Program-made: the position numbers and the translations under genes
Notes under the pieces: model-generated
The model's database searches: none
The model's input: only the letters and a program-made list of their open reading frames with translations
What the model was told of the DNA's origin: nothing
NCBI GenBank assembly: GCA_903882665.1
Contig: CAIRXW010000014.1
Span: 62,001 to 126,000, forward strand
Source: an uncultured Chlorobiaceae bacterium
GTDB lineage: Bacteria; Bacteroidota; Chlorobiia; Chlorobiales; Chlorobiaceae
Reading direction: 5' to 3'
Length of the DNA: 64,000 bases
Part shown: one piece after another, positions 1 to 8,869 of the stretch
Layout of the letters: every line of letters starts with the position of its first letter
How positions within the stretch are numbered: the stretch's first letter is position 1

Positions 1-1
1 C

Positions 2-658
2 AAGATGGTGCACTACTCAAACTGGGTAGACTCAACCATGCCTGAGGCCCAGATGGGCAAAAAGGAGTTTTTGATCTCCGAAGAGGAGTTCCTCCGCTAT
101 GATAAGGCGACCGATTGTATTCTTTGCGCGTCATGTGTTTCTGAATGCAGTATACTAAGGGCGAACAAGGAATATGTCTCTCCTGCCGTACTGCTGAAAT
201 CGTACCGCATGAATGTTGACAGCCGTGATGCCAGTCATGATCAGCGTCTTGCCGAACTGGTCAAGGATCATGGTGTCTGGGATTGCACCCACTGCTATCG
301 CTGTCAGGAATCGTGTGTAAAAAGTATTCCGATTATGGATGCCATTCATGGAATACGTGAAGATGCCATCGAAAGCAGGGGAAAGCATGATACCAGTGGT
401 TCCAAACATGCGGAAGCCTTTATGACGGATATTGAAAAGAAAGGCAAGCTTATCGAGGCCACGCTGCCGATACGCACCAATGGTGTGGTCTGGACGCTGC
501 AAAACCTTCTGCCCATGGCCATGAAGATGATCATGAAGCGTCGCACGCCACCGCCACCGCCGCTGGTCAAGTCGGTCAAAGGGATAAAGATATTCAGGGC
601 GATGTTCAAAGAGATGACCGAACATGTAAAGCAGGATCACAAATCTCATAATAAATAA
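2..658 (+). CDS. sdhB: Succinate dehydrogenase/fumarate reductase iron-sulfur subunit, 3' part (truncated by window start)
   Basis: The frame is open to the left edge, so only the C-terminal part of the protein is visible. It carries two cysteine clusters, CILCASCVSEC and CTHCYRCQESC, each CxxCxxCxxxC. This is the alpha-helical ferredoxin (HdrC/SdhB C-terminal) domain that holds two Fe-S clusters; the N-terminal 2Fe-2S domain would lie upstream. The tail is basic with a run of prolines. A CCG-domain SdhE-like gene follows after 17 bases, as in SdhABE-type quinone oxidoreductases, which lack the classical membrane cytochrome anchors. In a green sulfur bacterium the enzyme would act as fumarate reductase in the reductive TCA cycle. 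Heterodisulfide reductase subunit C is the alternative name for this fold, but the pairing favours SdhB. Confidence 0.8.
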   Translation, partial: KMVHYSNWVDSTMPEAQMGKKEFLISEEEFLRYDKATDCILCASCVSECSILRANKEYVSPAVLLKSYRMNVDSRDASHDQRLAELVKDHGVWDCTHCYRCQESCVKSIPIMDAIHGIREDAIESRGKHDTSGSKHAEAFMTDIEKKGKLIEATLPIRTNGVVWTLQNLLPMAMKMIMKRRTPPPPPLVKSVKGIKIFRAMFKEMTEHVKQDHKSHNK

Positions 659-675
659 CAGGGGAGAACTGCTCG

Positions 676-1524
676 ATGAAGCGATATGCGTATTACCTGA
701 GCTGTATCAATGAGTCTATGACCAAAGAGGTGGATCGTTCAATTGAGCTTTGGCAGAAAGATCTTGGAATTGAGCTTGTCAAGCTCCACGAGGGCACCTG
801 CTGCGGGGGGAGTAACCTTGAGTATGTCAGTCCAAAACATTTTGCGCTGGTCAATGGACGCAACATCGCTCTTGCCGAAAAGATGGGGCTTGACCTGATT
901 GTCTCCTGCAATACCTGCCTGATGACGATCCGTACGGCCAAGAAAAAGCTTGATGAATCGCCGGAACTGAAAAAAGAGATTAATGAGATCCTGAAAAAGG
1001 AGGGGCTTGAATACCGGGGTACTTCCGAGGTTCGGCATCTGCTCTGGGTACTGGTCGATGATGTCGGGCTCGATACCATTCGCGAGAAGGTGAAAGTTCC
1101 GCTGAAAAATTATCGGATAGCTCCCTTTTATGGCTGCCATATTCTCCGGCCATCAACGGTTCTTGGCCATGATAATCCGCGTGATCCAACCTCGCTTGAC
1201 CAGTTGATTGAGGCTTTGGGGGGAGAAACCATTCCCTATACTCATAAAAATCGTTGCTGCGGATTTCATACCCTGCTGGTTGCCGAGCAAGAGTCACTCA
1301 ATGTGGCGGCAGAGGCACTCCAGGAGGCGATTGAGTCGAAAGCCGATTTTATTGTGACACCCTGCCCGCTTTGCCATACGTCGCTTGACGGCTATCAGGC
1401 AAAGGCGCTCAAAAATGCCGGTATTGAGAACTCCATTCCCGTTTTTCATATTTCCGAAATGATCGGTCTTGCACTCGGATACAGTGCCAAACAGCTTGGT
1501 ATTAAACGCCACATTGTCTGCTGA
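676..1524 (+). CDS. sdhE: CCG-domain subunit of succinate/fumarate oxidoreductase (SdhE/HdrB-like)
   Basis: A 282-aa protein with two complete CCG motifs. The first uses C10, C42-C43 and C78/C81 (CNTC); the second uses C154, C194-C195 and C230/C233 (CPLC). This tandem cysteine pattern is known from heterodisulfide reductase HdrB, where it binds an unusual Fe-S cluster, and from the SdhE subunit of non-classical succinate:quinone reductases, where it replaces the membrane anchor. It follows the iron-sulfur subunit by 17 bases with an AGGGGAG ribosome-binding site, so the two are co-transcribed. No membrane helices are visible; an amphipathic C-terminal helix may contact the membrane. HdrB is the alternative label, but no HdrA lies nearby. 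Confidence 0.82.
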   Translation: MKRYAYYLSCINESMTKEVDRSIELWQKDLGIELVKLHEGTCCGGSNLEYVSPKHFALVNGRNIALAEKMGLDLIVSCNTCLMTIRTAKKKLDESPELKKEINEILKKEGLEYRGTSEVRHLLWVLVDDVGLDTIREKVKVPLKNYRIAPFYGCHILRPSTVLGHDNPRDPTSLDQLIEALGGETIPYTHKNRCCGFHTLLVAEQESLNVAAEALQEAIESKADFIVTPCPLCHTSLDGYQAKALKNAGIENSIPVFHISEMIGLALGYSAKQLGIKRHIVC

Positions 1525-1695
1525 TGATGCTTCCGGGAGTCGATGGGCTGATTTTTTGCTGGACGATCTTTCTGGAAAGTTTTAAAAAAGGCTGAAAAAG
1601 CGTAACTTTGCACTTTTACTTTGCTCTCAGCCGGGGAATTACCGGATGATCTGACAGGCCTCTTGTTTTGTTAACCCATCAAATTATTGCATTGC

Positions 1696-2751
1696 ATGCT
1701 CAAAAATGATCTTTTTCTCCGGGCACTAAAACGCCAGCCATGTTCCAGAACACCAATCTGGGTGATGCGTCAGGCCGGTCGTTATTTGCCGGAGTACCGT
1801 GCTGTGAGAGAAAAAACCGATTTTTTAACCCTCTGTAAGACCCCGGAACTGGCAACAGAGGTAACCATTCAGCCTGTTGAATTGATGGGTGTGGATGCGG
1901 CCATTATTTTTTCTGATATTCTTGTGGTCAATGAAGCCATGGGCATGAATGTCGAGATCATCGAGTCCAAAGGGATCAAGCTCACTCCGCCGATCCGTTC
2001 ACAGGCTGATATCGACAAGCTGATTGTTCCTGACATTGATGAAAAGCTCGGTTATGTGATGGATGCACTCCGCATGACCAAAAGAGAGCTCGACAACCGT
2101 GTTCCCCTTATCGGTTTTACCGGTGCGGCATGGACCCTCTTTACCTATGCCGTTGAAGGCGGCGGATCGAAAAACTATGCCTACGCCAAGAAGATGATGT
2201 ACCGTGAACCGGCAATGGCCCATGCGCTGCTCGGCAAGATCTCGGGCGTTATCACCGCCTACGTGCTGAAGCAGATCGAAGCTGGCGCTGATGCCATCCA
2301 GATTTTTGATTCATGGGCAAGCGCTCTTTCTGAGGATGACTACCGTGTATACGCTCTTCCTTACATCAAGGAGACTGTGCAGGCAATCAAGGCAAAATAT
2401 CCTGATACTCCGGTAATTGTTTTCTCAAAGGATTGCAACACCATTCTTTCCGAAATCGCTGATACCGGCTGTGAGGCCATGGGTCTCGGCTGGGGAATCG
2501 ATATTGGCAAGGCACGTGCTGAACTCGGTGATCGTGTTGCCCTGCAGGGTAACCTTGATCCGACAGTACTCTATGGTACACCTGAACTGATCAAGTCAGA
2601 AGCTGCCAAGATTCTTCGCTCTTTTGGTCAGCATACCGAACATTCAGGCCACGTTTTCAACCTCGGCCACGGTATTCTGCCCGATATGGATCCGGAAAAC
2701 CTGAAAATGCTGGTTGAGTTTGTCAAGGAAGAGAGCGCCCAGTACCACTAA
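1696..2751 (+). CDS. hemE: Uroporphyrinogen III decarboxylase
   Basis: Catalyses four decarboxylations of uroporphyrinogen III to coproporphyrinogen III, on the shared route to haem and bacteriochlorophyll. The N-terminus contains the family signature PIWVMRQAGRYLPEYR, and the central FTGAAWTL block and the C-terminal FNLGHGILP block are both present. The length (351 aa from this ATG) is normal. An in-frame TTG lies 9 bases upstream, but the ATG giving MLKNDLF matches the family start better; no strong ribosome-binding site is visible for either. It has its own 3' terminator and stands alone between the sdh genes and the toxin-antitoxin-chaperone unit. Confidence 0.95.
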   Translation: MLKNDLFLRALKRQPCSRTPIWVMRQAGRYLPEYRAVREKTDFLTLCKTPELATEVTIQPVELMGVDAAIIFSDILVVNEAMGMNVEIIESKGIKLTPPIRSQADIDKLIVPDIDEKLGYVMDALRMTKRELDNRVPLIGFTGAAWTLFTYAVEGGGSKNYAYAKKMMYREPAMAHALLGKISGVITAYVLKQIEAGADAIQIFDSWASALSEDDYRVYALPYIKETVQAIKAKYPDTPVIVFSKDCNTILSEIADTGCEAMGLGWGIDIGKARAELGDRVALQGNLDPTVLYGTPELIKSEAAKILRSFGQHTEHSGHVFNLGHGILPDMDPENLKMLVEFVKEESAQYH

Positions 2752-2779
2752 GGGTTACTTCTCTTTTTTTTGATTTTGT

Positions 2780-2818
2780 AACTCCGCCCTGTGCTTCGTG
2801 CATAAGGCGGAGTTTTTT
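2780..2818 (+). terminator. Intrinsic terminator after hemE
   Basis: A 9-bp perfect stem (AACTCCGCC at 2780-2788 pairing with GGCGGAGTT at 2806-2814) is followed by a T-rich run, TTTTTTAT. It lies about 28 bases past the hemE stop. Confidence 0.8.
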
Positions 2819-3006
2819 ATTTGCTCCTGAAAGGCGCAGCCCTTCGTTGTGAAAATCATTTTATTAATCGTCTGCTTTGTTTTTCTCTTCATTGTTGCAT
2901 ATTTCATAACCATGTGAAGCCAGCGAAAGCCGGGGATTTGCCGGCAGCAGACGAGCAGGCGACATCTTGATTTTTTGTTTTCCATGAAGAAAAACTTAAC
3001 TTATAA

Positions 3007-3513
3007 GTGAATCCGGGCTTTGAGGTAGTGTATCAGGAAAATGGGGTTGGGGGTGCGCTTTACTCGGTTCGTTTTGAGGGCGAAGAGAAGAGTGAGCTTG
3101 ACAAGTTTCTTGAAAACTCGACGGTACAGGCATCAAAAGAGTTTGATTGTTTTGTTGCACGTCTTGAAGATATGGTTGATTCTTTTGGTTTCAAGGAGCA
3201 CTTTTTCAAAAACAGGGAGGGCTCTATCAGGGATTCGCTGGCAGCTCTTCATTATGACAATGGTCCTCTGCGGCTTTATTGTTTACGTTGGTCAAGCGTG
3301 TTGTTGATTGCTGGTTCCGGAGGGATTAAAAGAACCCGAACCTATCAGGATGACGGGGTGCTTCGTGAGGCTGCCGAAAAATTGCAAAGGGTTGATGAGC
3401 TGATTCTGGCCCGTCAGAAGTCGCGCGAAATTGTTATTGATGCAACCACTGGTATCATTGAGGGTAATCTTATTTTTACATCAGACGCATACGATCATGA
3501 CATCATTGCTTAG
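3007..3513 (+). CDS. HigB/RelE-superfamily-like toxin of a putative TAC module
   Basis: A 168-aa protein starting at GTG. The middle section reads like the Gp49/HigB fold: an N-terminal helix, then a stretch around LRLYCLRWSSVLLIAGSGGIKRT, then a helix of the type EAAEKLQRVDELI. In HigB-type mRNA interferases this region holds the central beta-sheet (R-L-Y..., then K-x-T) followed by a C-terminal helix. The protein is longer than a typical HigB (about 100-120 aa), with an N-terminal extension and a C-terminal tail. Its stop overlaps the start of the next gene, an XRE-type regulator, by 17 bases, which is typical toxin-antitoxin coupling. Function is inferred mainly from gene order; fold assignment is moderate. 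Confidence 0.6.
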   Translation: MNPGFEVVYQENGVGGALYSVRFEGEEKSELDKFLENSTVQASKEFDCFVARLEDMVDSFGFKEHFFKNREGSIRDSLAALHYDNGPLRLYCLRWSSVLLIAGSGGIKRTRTYQDDGVLREAAEKLQRVDELILARQKSREIVIDATTGIIEGNLIFTSDAYDHDIIA

Positions 3514-3901
3514 AAAAGCAGCAGCAATCGTCCCTCCCGCCACACGAAAGTTTGTTGAGCGTCAGGGTGCGTTTGCTGTCAGGATTACTGAAATAATGAA
3601 AGTGAGCGGTATGACCCAGCGTCAACTCGCTGAAAAGCTTGGCAAAAATGAGTCGTACATCAGCCGCATCGTTGCTGGCTGGGCAAATCCGACATTGAGA
3701 ACCATTGTTGAATTTGAGGTTGCTCTTGGCCAGGATGTCATTGATATTCCCTACCAGAAGAAAAGCCATGAAAGCGCCGTGATCGGTGACGACAGGGCAT
3801 GGGAGCTGGGCGAAGGGGTGAGGAGCGCCAGGATGCCCTCCCTTTCTGTTGGTACAAAAATTTACTACATCAATACTGCTGGCAGTTCAATGGTTGGTTA
3901 A
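3497..3901 (+). CDS. XRE-family antitoxin with C-terminal extension (HigA-like)
   Basis: A 134-aa protein read from the ATG at 3497, inside the 3' end of the preceding toxin gene; the frame continues upstream but that part is non-homologous shadow. Residues about 35-80 form a helix-turn-helix (MTQRQLAEKLGKNESYISRI). After the HTH there is a tail of about 45 residues ending in a hydrophobic and aromatic stretch (VGTKIYYINTAG). In TAC systems the antitoxin carries such a C-terminal chaperone-addiction tail that must be bound by a SecB-like chaperone for stability. The next gene, 5 bases downstream, is SecB-like, which fits. It would bind and neutralise the toxin and repress the operon. Confidence 0.72.
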   Translation: MTSLLRKAAAIVPPATRKFVERQGAFAVRITEIMKVSGMTQRQLAEKLGKNESYISRIVAGWANPTLRTIVEFEVALGQDVIDIPYQKKSHESAVIGDDRAWELGEGVRSARMPSLSVGTKIYYINTAGSSMVG

Positions 3902-3906
3902 CCGTC

Positions 3907-4335
3907 ATGGAAAAGAGAACGCAAATAGGTATCCAGTATTCAGGGTTTCGGTTTAAAAGCTTTTCTTTCAGGGAGCCAGTCGGAGTCGGGGGAAATGAGT
4001 CGTTCAATTTTGAGACCTCCATGGCGATAAGAACGGCGAACGACAGGATTATTGTCGGGCTTATGATTCTGGTAAATCGGAAGAGTGACGGTGTAACCTA
4101 TGCCAGGGCCGAGACGGAGTCACTCTTTCTTGCCAAAGGCCTCGAACAGGCCGAGGGCAAGGCAGGGAGTATCAATGTTCCTGAAGATCTTCTTTTTACC
4201 GTTATCTCTCTGGCCATTTCTACCTCAAGAGGTGCGTTGATGGTTAAGGGAGCTGGCACCTTCCTTGAAAAAATGCCGATGCCCATTGTTGATCCCCAAT
4301 CGTTTTTTCAGGCGAACAAGAGCGTGAGTCAGTAA
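3907..4335 (+). CDS. SecB-like chaperone of a putative TAC module
   Basis: A 142-aa protein read from the ATG at 3907; upstream in-frame sequence overlaps the antitoxin and is ignored. The C-terminal half (SLAISTSRGALMVKGAGTF, then PMPIVDPQSFF) resembles the SecB-like family. There a conserved helix with an R-G pair is followed by a Pro-rich segment ending near an N/D-P-x-x-F-F element. The N-terminal half is beta-strand rich (GIQYSGFRFKSFSF; FNFETSMAIR), as in SecB. It is the third gene of a toxin-antitoxin-SecB order, the hallmark of TAC modules such as Rv1955-Rv1957 of M. tuberculosis. Expected role: holding the antitoxin tail and preventing its degradation. Family assignment is by eye. 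Confidence 0.58.
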   Translation: MEKRTQIGIQYSGFRFKSFSFREPVGVGGNESFNFETSMAIRTANDRIIVGLMILVNRKSDGVTYARAETESLFLAKGLEQAEGKAGSINVPEDLLFTVISLAISTSRGALMVKGAGTFLEKMPMPIVDPQSFFQANKSVSQ

Positions 4336-4419
4336 ACATCTGCGTTTCTTCTCTTCTGGCATCGCCCATAAACGCAATAGATGACTTCAATCAGTTCAAG
4401 CGGTTTTTGAGCGGTAGGG

Positions 4420-4437
4420 AGCGGAATTCCGCTTTTT
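4420..4437 (+). terminator. Possible terminator after the TAC unit
   Basis: The 14-base palindrome AGCGGAATTCCGCT (4420-4433) is followed directly by TTTT. The stem is short (5 bp with a 4-base loop), so support is moderate. Confidence 0.45.
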
Positions 4438-4486
4438 CATTATATTACAGTAGTGCAATTTGTTACGGGTTTTTAAATTTATTGTT

Positions 4487-5122
4487 ATGATTAACGAATG
4501 TGGCTGTTCCGATGGCCTGACTGACCGTACCCGTTATGAGGAGGTCGTGCTTGATACCATGCTCTACAGCGCACAGCTCAAGGAGAGGGTTGCGCGGCAG
4601 AACAGCGCCGTGATTGTTGCCATGGCCCGCATGATTGCCGGGACGTTTGAGGATGGCGGAAAGGTGCTGCTTTGTGGAAACGGCGGCAGTGCGGCTGATG
4701 CCCAGCATCTGGCAACTGAGCTGACTATCCGCTACCGCAGCAGTGTGGAGCGTCCGGCGCTTCCGGCCATAGCGCTCTCGACCGACACCTCTGCCCTGAC
4801 TGCGGGGGCGAATGATCTTGGTTATGATGCGGTCTTTGCGCGGCTTGTGGAGGCATACGGGCGGGAGGGGGACATTCTGCTTGGCCTCTCAACCAGCGGG
4901 AACAGCCTGAGTGTGGTCAATGCTTTCACCTGTGCGCAGCAGCAGGGGATGAAAACGATTGCCTTGCTTGGGGGGAATGGTGGCCGGCTGAAGGGATTGG
5001 CTGATCTTGAAATTATTGTGCCTCATTCAGGTTCTGCTGACCGGGTGCAGGAGTGCCATATCACGATTGGCCATGTTCTTATTGATCTTGTCGAGCGGAT
5101 GCTGGGCTATTGCCGTTTGTAG
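4487..5122 (+). CDS. gmhA: Phosphoheptose isomerase (sedoheptulose 7-phosphate isomerase)
   Basis: A SIS-domain protein of 211 aa. It carries the nucleotide/sugar-phosphate motif [16 protein letters not shown], the second SIS signature GLSTSGNS, and the C-terminal [15 protein letters not shown]. These are characteristic of GmhA, which converts sedoheptulose 7-phosphate to D-glycero-D-manno-heptose 7-phosphate, the first step of heptose synthesis for lipopolysaccharide core. The ATG at 4487 is preferred over an upstream in-frame codon at 4460. The N-terminus is slightly extended compared with E. coli GmhA (192 aa), and an internal ATG at 4559 is also possible. ribH follows after 15 bases, so the two probably share a transcript. 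Confidence 0.85.
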   Translation: MINECGCSDGLTDRTRYEEVVLDTMLYSAQLKERVARQNSAVIVAMARMIAGTFEDGGKVLLCGNGGSAADAQHLATELTIRYRSSVERPALPAIALSTDTSALTAGANDLGYDAVFARLVEAYGREGDILLGLSTSGNSLSVVNAFTCAQQQGMKTIALLGGNGGRLKGLADLEIIVPHSGSADRVQECHITIGHVLIDLVERMLGYCRL

Positions 5123-5137
5123 AAATAACTCAAAAAT

Positions 5138-5614
5138 ATGATTGCTATGCAGGTGAAACAGATTGAAGGAGTTTTGAGCGCCAGGGATACCCGCTTTGCG
5201 CTTGTTGTTGCACGCTTCAACGACTTTATAGGGCAGAAGCTGGTTGAGGGTGCAATTGATTGTATCCTCCGCCATGGTGGATCTGAGGGGAACATCACCA
5301 TCTATCGTTGTCCCGGTGCTTTTGAGCTGCCGATGGTTGCCAAAAAGGTTGCTCTCAGCGGAAATTATGACGCAATTATTACGCTTGGCGCTATTATCCG
5401 TGGTTCTACACCGCATTTTGATGTGATTGCTGCTGAGGCTACCAAGGGGATTGCCCAGGTCGCCCTTGACACAATGGTTCCGATTGCGTTTGGCGTTTTG
5501 ACTACCGAAAACATTGAGCAGGCGATAGAACGCGCGGGAACCAAAGCAGGCAACAAAGGTTTTGATGCTGCCATGACGGCCATTGAGATGGTAAACCTTT
5601 ACCGGCAGATTTAG
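5138..5614 (+). CDS. ribH: 6,7-dimethyl-8-ribityllumazine synthase
   Basis: Penultimate enzyme of riboflavin synthesis, condensing 5-amino-6-ribitylaminouracil with 3,4-dihydroxy-2-butanone 4-phosphate. The 158-aa length is typical. Family motifs are clear: VARFNDFI near the N-terminus, CPGAFELP, the phosphate-binding loop [12 protein letters not shown], and [12 protein letters not shown] second in-frame ATG lies 9 bases in (5147); either may be the true start. The stop codon overlaps by 4 bases the end of the convergent acyltransferase gene. Confidence 0.95.
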   Translation: MIAMQVKQIEGVLSARDTRFALVVARFNDFIGQKLVEGAIDCILRHGGSEGNITIYRCPGAFELPMVAKKVALSGNYDAIITLGAIIRGSTPHFDVIAAEATKGIAQVALDTMVPIAFGVLTTENIEQAIERAGTKAGNKGFDAAMTAIEMVNLYRQI

Positions 5615-6321
5615 TTGTTCTGGTAGCGATTGAAATTGGTTGTGATCACTGCGGAGCAGGCGTGCATAAGCTCATCAACACTGCTGAACTGTGACGGCTG
5701 GATTGGTTTGTCGATGATGACCCTGATTTTTCCCTTGTTGATTTTCAGGCTTTTTTTCGGGGTGACAAGATGGCTTCCGATAATGGTGACTGGCAGTACC
5801 GGAGCGCCTCCGGCCTTTGCTACACGGAATGCTCCGCGCTTGAACGGGAGAAGCTCTCCGGTTGCCGAGCGGGTGCCTTCGGGGAAAATGTGGAGCGAAT
5901 GGCCGCTTTTCAGTACCTCTGTTGCTGCAAAGAGGCTTTGCAGTGCAGCCCGGTTTTGTCCCCGTTTGATCATGACGTAGCCTGCCTGCCTGAGCGCCCG
6001 GCCCAACAATGGTATTTTTCCAAGCTCCTCCTTTGCCATAAAGCGCAGGTCAAGGTTCATGGCGCCGAGCAGCAGTGGAATATCGGCCATGCCGGCATGA
6101 TTGCTGATCACCAGGTAGTTCTGTTCCGTGCTGTAATTTTCGCGGCCGGTTACCTCGATTGAAATACCAAAAATTTTTGCGCTAAGTCGGCCCCACCATG
6201 CGGCTATTCTATGAAAGCTGCTGCCTGATGGGTCGAAGAGATTGATCAGCAGGGCAAGGAGTATCCCGAAAAACATGATCGGTATCAGGATAAAAAGGAA
6301 CAAGAGTGTTCTGAAGTTCAT
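5611..6321 (-). CDS. plsC: 1-acyl-sn-glycerol-3-phosphate acyltransferase family protein
   Basis: A 236-aa membrane-associated acyltransferase. It has a hydrophobic N-terminal segment ([21 protein letters not shown]), the catalytic [11 protein letters not shown] block (NHxxxxD) and the acceptor motif FPEGTRS, in the usual order and spacing. The expected activity is acylation of lysophosphatidic acid to phosphatidic acid in phospholipid synthesis, though substrate choice cannot be read from sequence. It is the last gene of a leftward thrB-thrC-plsC run, 18 bases after thrC, and converges on ribH with a 4-base overlap. Confidence 0.85.
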   Translation of the reverse strand: MNFRTLLFLFILIPIMFFGILLALLINLFDPSGSSFHRIAAWWGRLSAKIFGISIEVTGRENYSTEQNYLVISNHAGMADIPLLLGAMNLDLRFMAKEELGKIPLLGRALRQAGYVMIKRGQNRAALQSLFAATEVLKSGHSLHIFPEGTRSATGELLPFKRGAFRVAKAGGAPVLPVTIIGSHLVTPKKSLKINKGKIRVIIDKPIQPSQFSSVDELMHACSAVITTNFNRYQNN

Positions 6322-6339
6322 TCCGTACTTATTAAAGGA

Positions 6340-7656
6340 TTACTGGTCGAGTCCGTTGAGAAAAGAGGCGAGCTCTTTATATTCAGAACTGATCAGCGTG
6401 GCACTCTTCTTTTTTTCCATAAGCTCCTGGAGGTTTGCGGGGATACCGATCTCTTTGCCCAGGGCCCCCTCTATTGCTTCAAGAAATTTTACCGGATGGG
6501 CCGTTGAAAGGAGGATGCCTGGCTTTTCCGCATTTTCTGCTGAGCTTCTGAAGCGTTCAAGGGCACGGTATGCGACAGCGGTATGCGGATCCATGACATA
6601 GCCAAAGCGCTCATGGACTGACCGGATGGTGGCAATGGTCTCTTCATCCGAAACGGCAATGCCCGTGATCTCCTTTGCCATGGAATCATGGTCGTTGTGG
6701 TAGAAGTATCTCAGTCGTGCAAAATTGCTCGGGTTGCCGACGTCCATTGCGGTTGAAAGGGTGGTGATGGTTGGACGAGGTTCGTAGCGTCCCTCATTGA
6801 TATAACGGGTTACGCTGTCGTTGGCATTTGATGCGGCAATAAAGTGGCCTATGGGAAAACCCATTCGTTTTGCAAGCACGCCTGCGGTAAGGTTTCCGTA
6901 GTTGCCGCTTGGGACGGAAAAGAGCGGCTCATTGAAGCCGTAGTGTTCCTTGAGTTGCATGCTGGCCCAGCCGTAATAGAACGATTGCGGGATCAGCCGT
7001 GATATATTGATGGAGTTAGCCGAGGTGAGTGTCAGGGATTTGTTCAGGTCGGGATCGACAAAGGCCTGTTTTACCATGCGCTGGCAGTCGTCAAAGTCGC
7101 CCTGTACTTCAAGGGCGTAAACGTTGCCGCCAGCGGTGGTAAGTTGCTGTTCCTGAAGGCGGCTCACCTTTCCTGATGGATAGAGGAGCACGACCCTTGT
7201 GTTGGCAATTCCCTGAAAGCCGTAAGCGACGGCACTTCCGGTATCTCCCGATGTTGCAACAAGGACGGTGATAAGCTTCTGCTCCTCTGCGGCAAAATAG
7301 CCGGTCAGTCGGGCAAGAAAGCGTGCGCCGTAATCTTTGAAGGCGAGTGTCGGGCCGCAGAACAGTTCCTCGACAAAGGTGTTCTGGTCGAGCTGGACAA
7401 TCGGCGTGTCGAAGGTGTAGCAGCTTTCGATAATGTCGCTGAGTTGGTCAGGAGGGATGGCGCCGCCGATAAACTTTTTTGCTATGGCAAAGGCGATGTT
7501 GTTGAAGCTAGCCCCTTCGAGGAGCGTTATCTCTTCCGGGGAAAATCGGGGAATTTCGGAGGGGATGTACAGTCCGCCGTCAGGAGCAAGTCCTTCGAGC
7601 GTTGCCTTGCTTATGGATACGGGTATTGATGACTTATTGGTGCTGAAATAGATCAT
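6340..7656 (-). CDS. thrC: Threonine synthase
   Basis: A PLP enzyme of fold type II converting O-phosphohomoserine to threonine. The 438-aa protein shows the N-terminal YGGLYxP-type region (PDGGLYIPSEIP), the PLP-lysine region LAFKDYGARF, the serine/threonine loop TSGDTGSAVAYG and the glycine-rich phosphate loop SVPSGNYGNLTAG. It lies 33 bases downstream of thrB in the same leftward operon, so the last two steps of threonine synthesis are co-expressed. The aspartokinase/homoserine dehydrogenase gene thrA is nearby but on the other strand. Confidence 0.95.
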   Translation of the reverse strand: MIYFSTNKSSIPVSISKATLEGLAPDGGLYIPSEIPRFSPEEITLLEGASFNNIAFAIAKKFIGGAIPPDQLSDIIESCYTFDTPIVQLDQNTFVEELFCGPTLAFKDYGARFLARLTGYFAAEEQKLITVLVATSGDTGSAVAYGFQGIANTRVVLLYPSGKVSRLQEQQLTTAGGNVYALEVQGDFDDCQRMVKQAFVDPDLNKSLTLTSANSINISRLIPQSFYYGWASMQLKEHYGFNEPLFSVPSGNYGNLTAGVLAKRMGFPIGHFIAASNANDSVTRYINEGRYEPRPTITTLSTAMDVGNPSNFARLRYFYHNDHDSMAKEITGIAVSDEETIATIRSVHERFGYVMDPHTAVAYRALERFRSSAENAEKPGILLSTAHPVKFLEAIEGALGKEIGIPANLQELMEKKKSATLISSEYKELASFLNGLDQ

Positions 7657-7689
7657 GACTCGTTCGGTTCTCTATTGAAATTTGTGGTG

Positions 7690-8652
7690 TTACACTATTC
7701 GTGCCCCTTCTTTGCAGATAGGCGATACCCACATATCTGACTGAAGGTGAGCTTTGGAGTGAAGGAATGCCTCTTTCATTGCCAGACCCACGGCAAGTGC
7801 GGTTTTTTCAGAAGAGGAAAAGGCAAAAATGGAGGGGCCTGAGCCTGCAATGCTGCAGCCGAGGGCGCCACTGTCGAGAGCTGCCTGCTTGACGTCAAAA
7901 AAACCGGGGATGAGCGGGGCTCGTTTCGGTTCGGCGATAACATCAACCAGAGAGCGCCCGATAAGGTCATAGTCGGAGGTAAGCAGACCGGTAACAAGAG
8001 CGCCGACATTGCCCCATTGCTGGGTTGCTGTTTTGAGTGAAATTTCCTGGGGCAACACTGAGCGCGCGTATGCTGTGCGCAGCTCGGTATGAGGATGTAC
8101 CAGGGAGCAGTAGAGGTGTTCGGGTGAGGGGATCGTAATAAGATCAAGCGGTGTGTAGCTCCGGATCAGCACGAAATTACCCAGAATTGCTGGCGCGGCA
8201 TTGTCGGCATGGGCTGATCCGCAGGCAACCCGCTCTCCTTCAATGGCAAAGTGCACCAGTTCCATTTTCGAACAGGGGTTTCCCATCAGTTCGTTTGCGG
8301 CTATCAGTGCTGCGGCTGCGCTTGCTGCACTGCTTCCCATGCCACTGCTGAGAGGAAGGTGCTTTCTGAGTTCAAGGGAGATATGGCCGGTAAAATCGAT
8401 CTGTTTATGGGCGCGGATATATTCGAGAAATTTCAGGACAACAAAACTTGATGTGTTTTTTTTTGGGTCAAGCGGAAGCGCACCACCATCGCCTGTAATG
8501 GTGGTAATTGAAACCGGAGAACCGGAGTGTGGTTGATCGGAAAGCGTCAGAATTACTTCATCACCGGGCTCGGTAATGGCAAATCCCAAGACATCAAAGC
8601 CGCATGCAACGTTTCCGACTGTTGCTGAAGCGAATCCTCTGACAGTTTTCAT
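7690..8652 (-). CDS. thrB: Homoserine kinase
   Basis: A GHMP-family kinase phosphorylating homoserine to O-phosphohomoserine. The ATP-binding signature HLPLSSGMGSSAASAAAALIA and the C-terminal glycine motif GCSIAGSGPSIFAF are both clear. The start is placed at 8652 (MKTVRGFASATVGNVACGFD), which matches the family N-terminus; the frame runs 24 codons further upstream without homology. First gene of the leftward thrB-thrC-plsC run; its promoter should lie in the 217-base gap shared with divergent atpA. Confidence 0.93.
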   Translation of the reverse strand: MKTVRGFASATVGNVACGFDVLGFAITEPGDEVILTLSDQPHSGSPVSITTITGDGGALPLDPKKNTSSFVVLKFLEYIRAHKQIDFTGHISLELRKHLPLSSGMGSSAASAAAALIAANELMGNPCSKMELVHFAIEGERVACGSAHADNAAPAILGNFVLIRSYTPLDLITIPSPEHLYCSLVHPHTELRTAYARSVLPQEISLKTATQQWGNVGALVTGLLTSDYDLIGRSLVDVIAEPKRAPLIPGFFDVKQAALDSGALGCSIAGSGPSIFAFSSSEKTALAVGLAMKEAFLHSKAHLQSDMWVSPICKEGARIV

Positions 8653-8869
8653 ACTGTTTTCTTCGGGCAAAATTCCTGTAGGTGTTGGTATCTGCTTAAA
8701 GCCGGGAAAAACCAGGCTATTCAAAAGAGAGAGAGAATTTGAATAACTAAAAGCTTTTCATTAAATTCAGGTTTTATCTTTTGGAATGGAAAACAGCCCG
8801 AGTTGGACTTAAAAAGAAGGTAAGCAGAATCTTTCTCTTTTCTTAACAAATAACCAAGCGGAATAAGAT

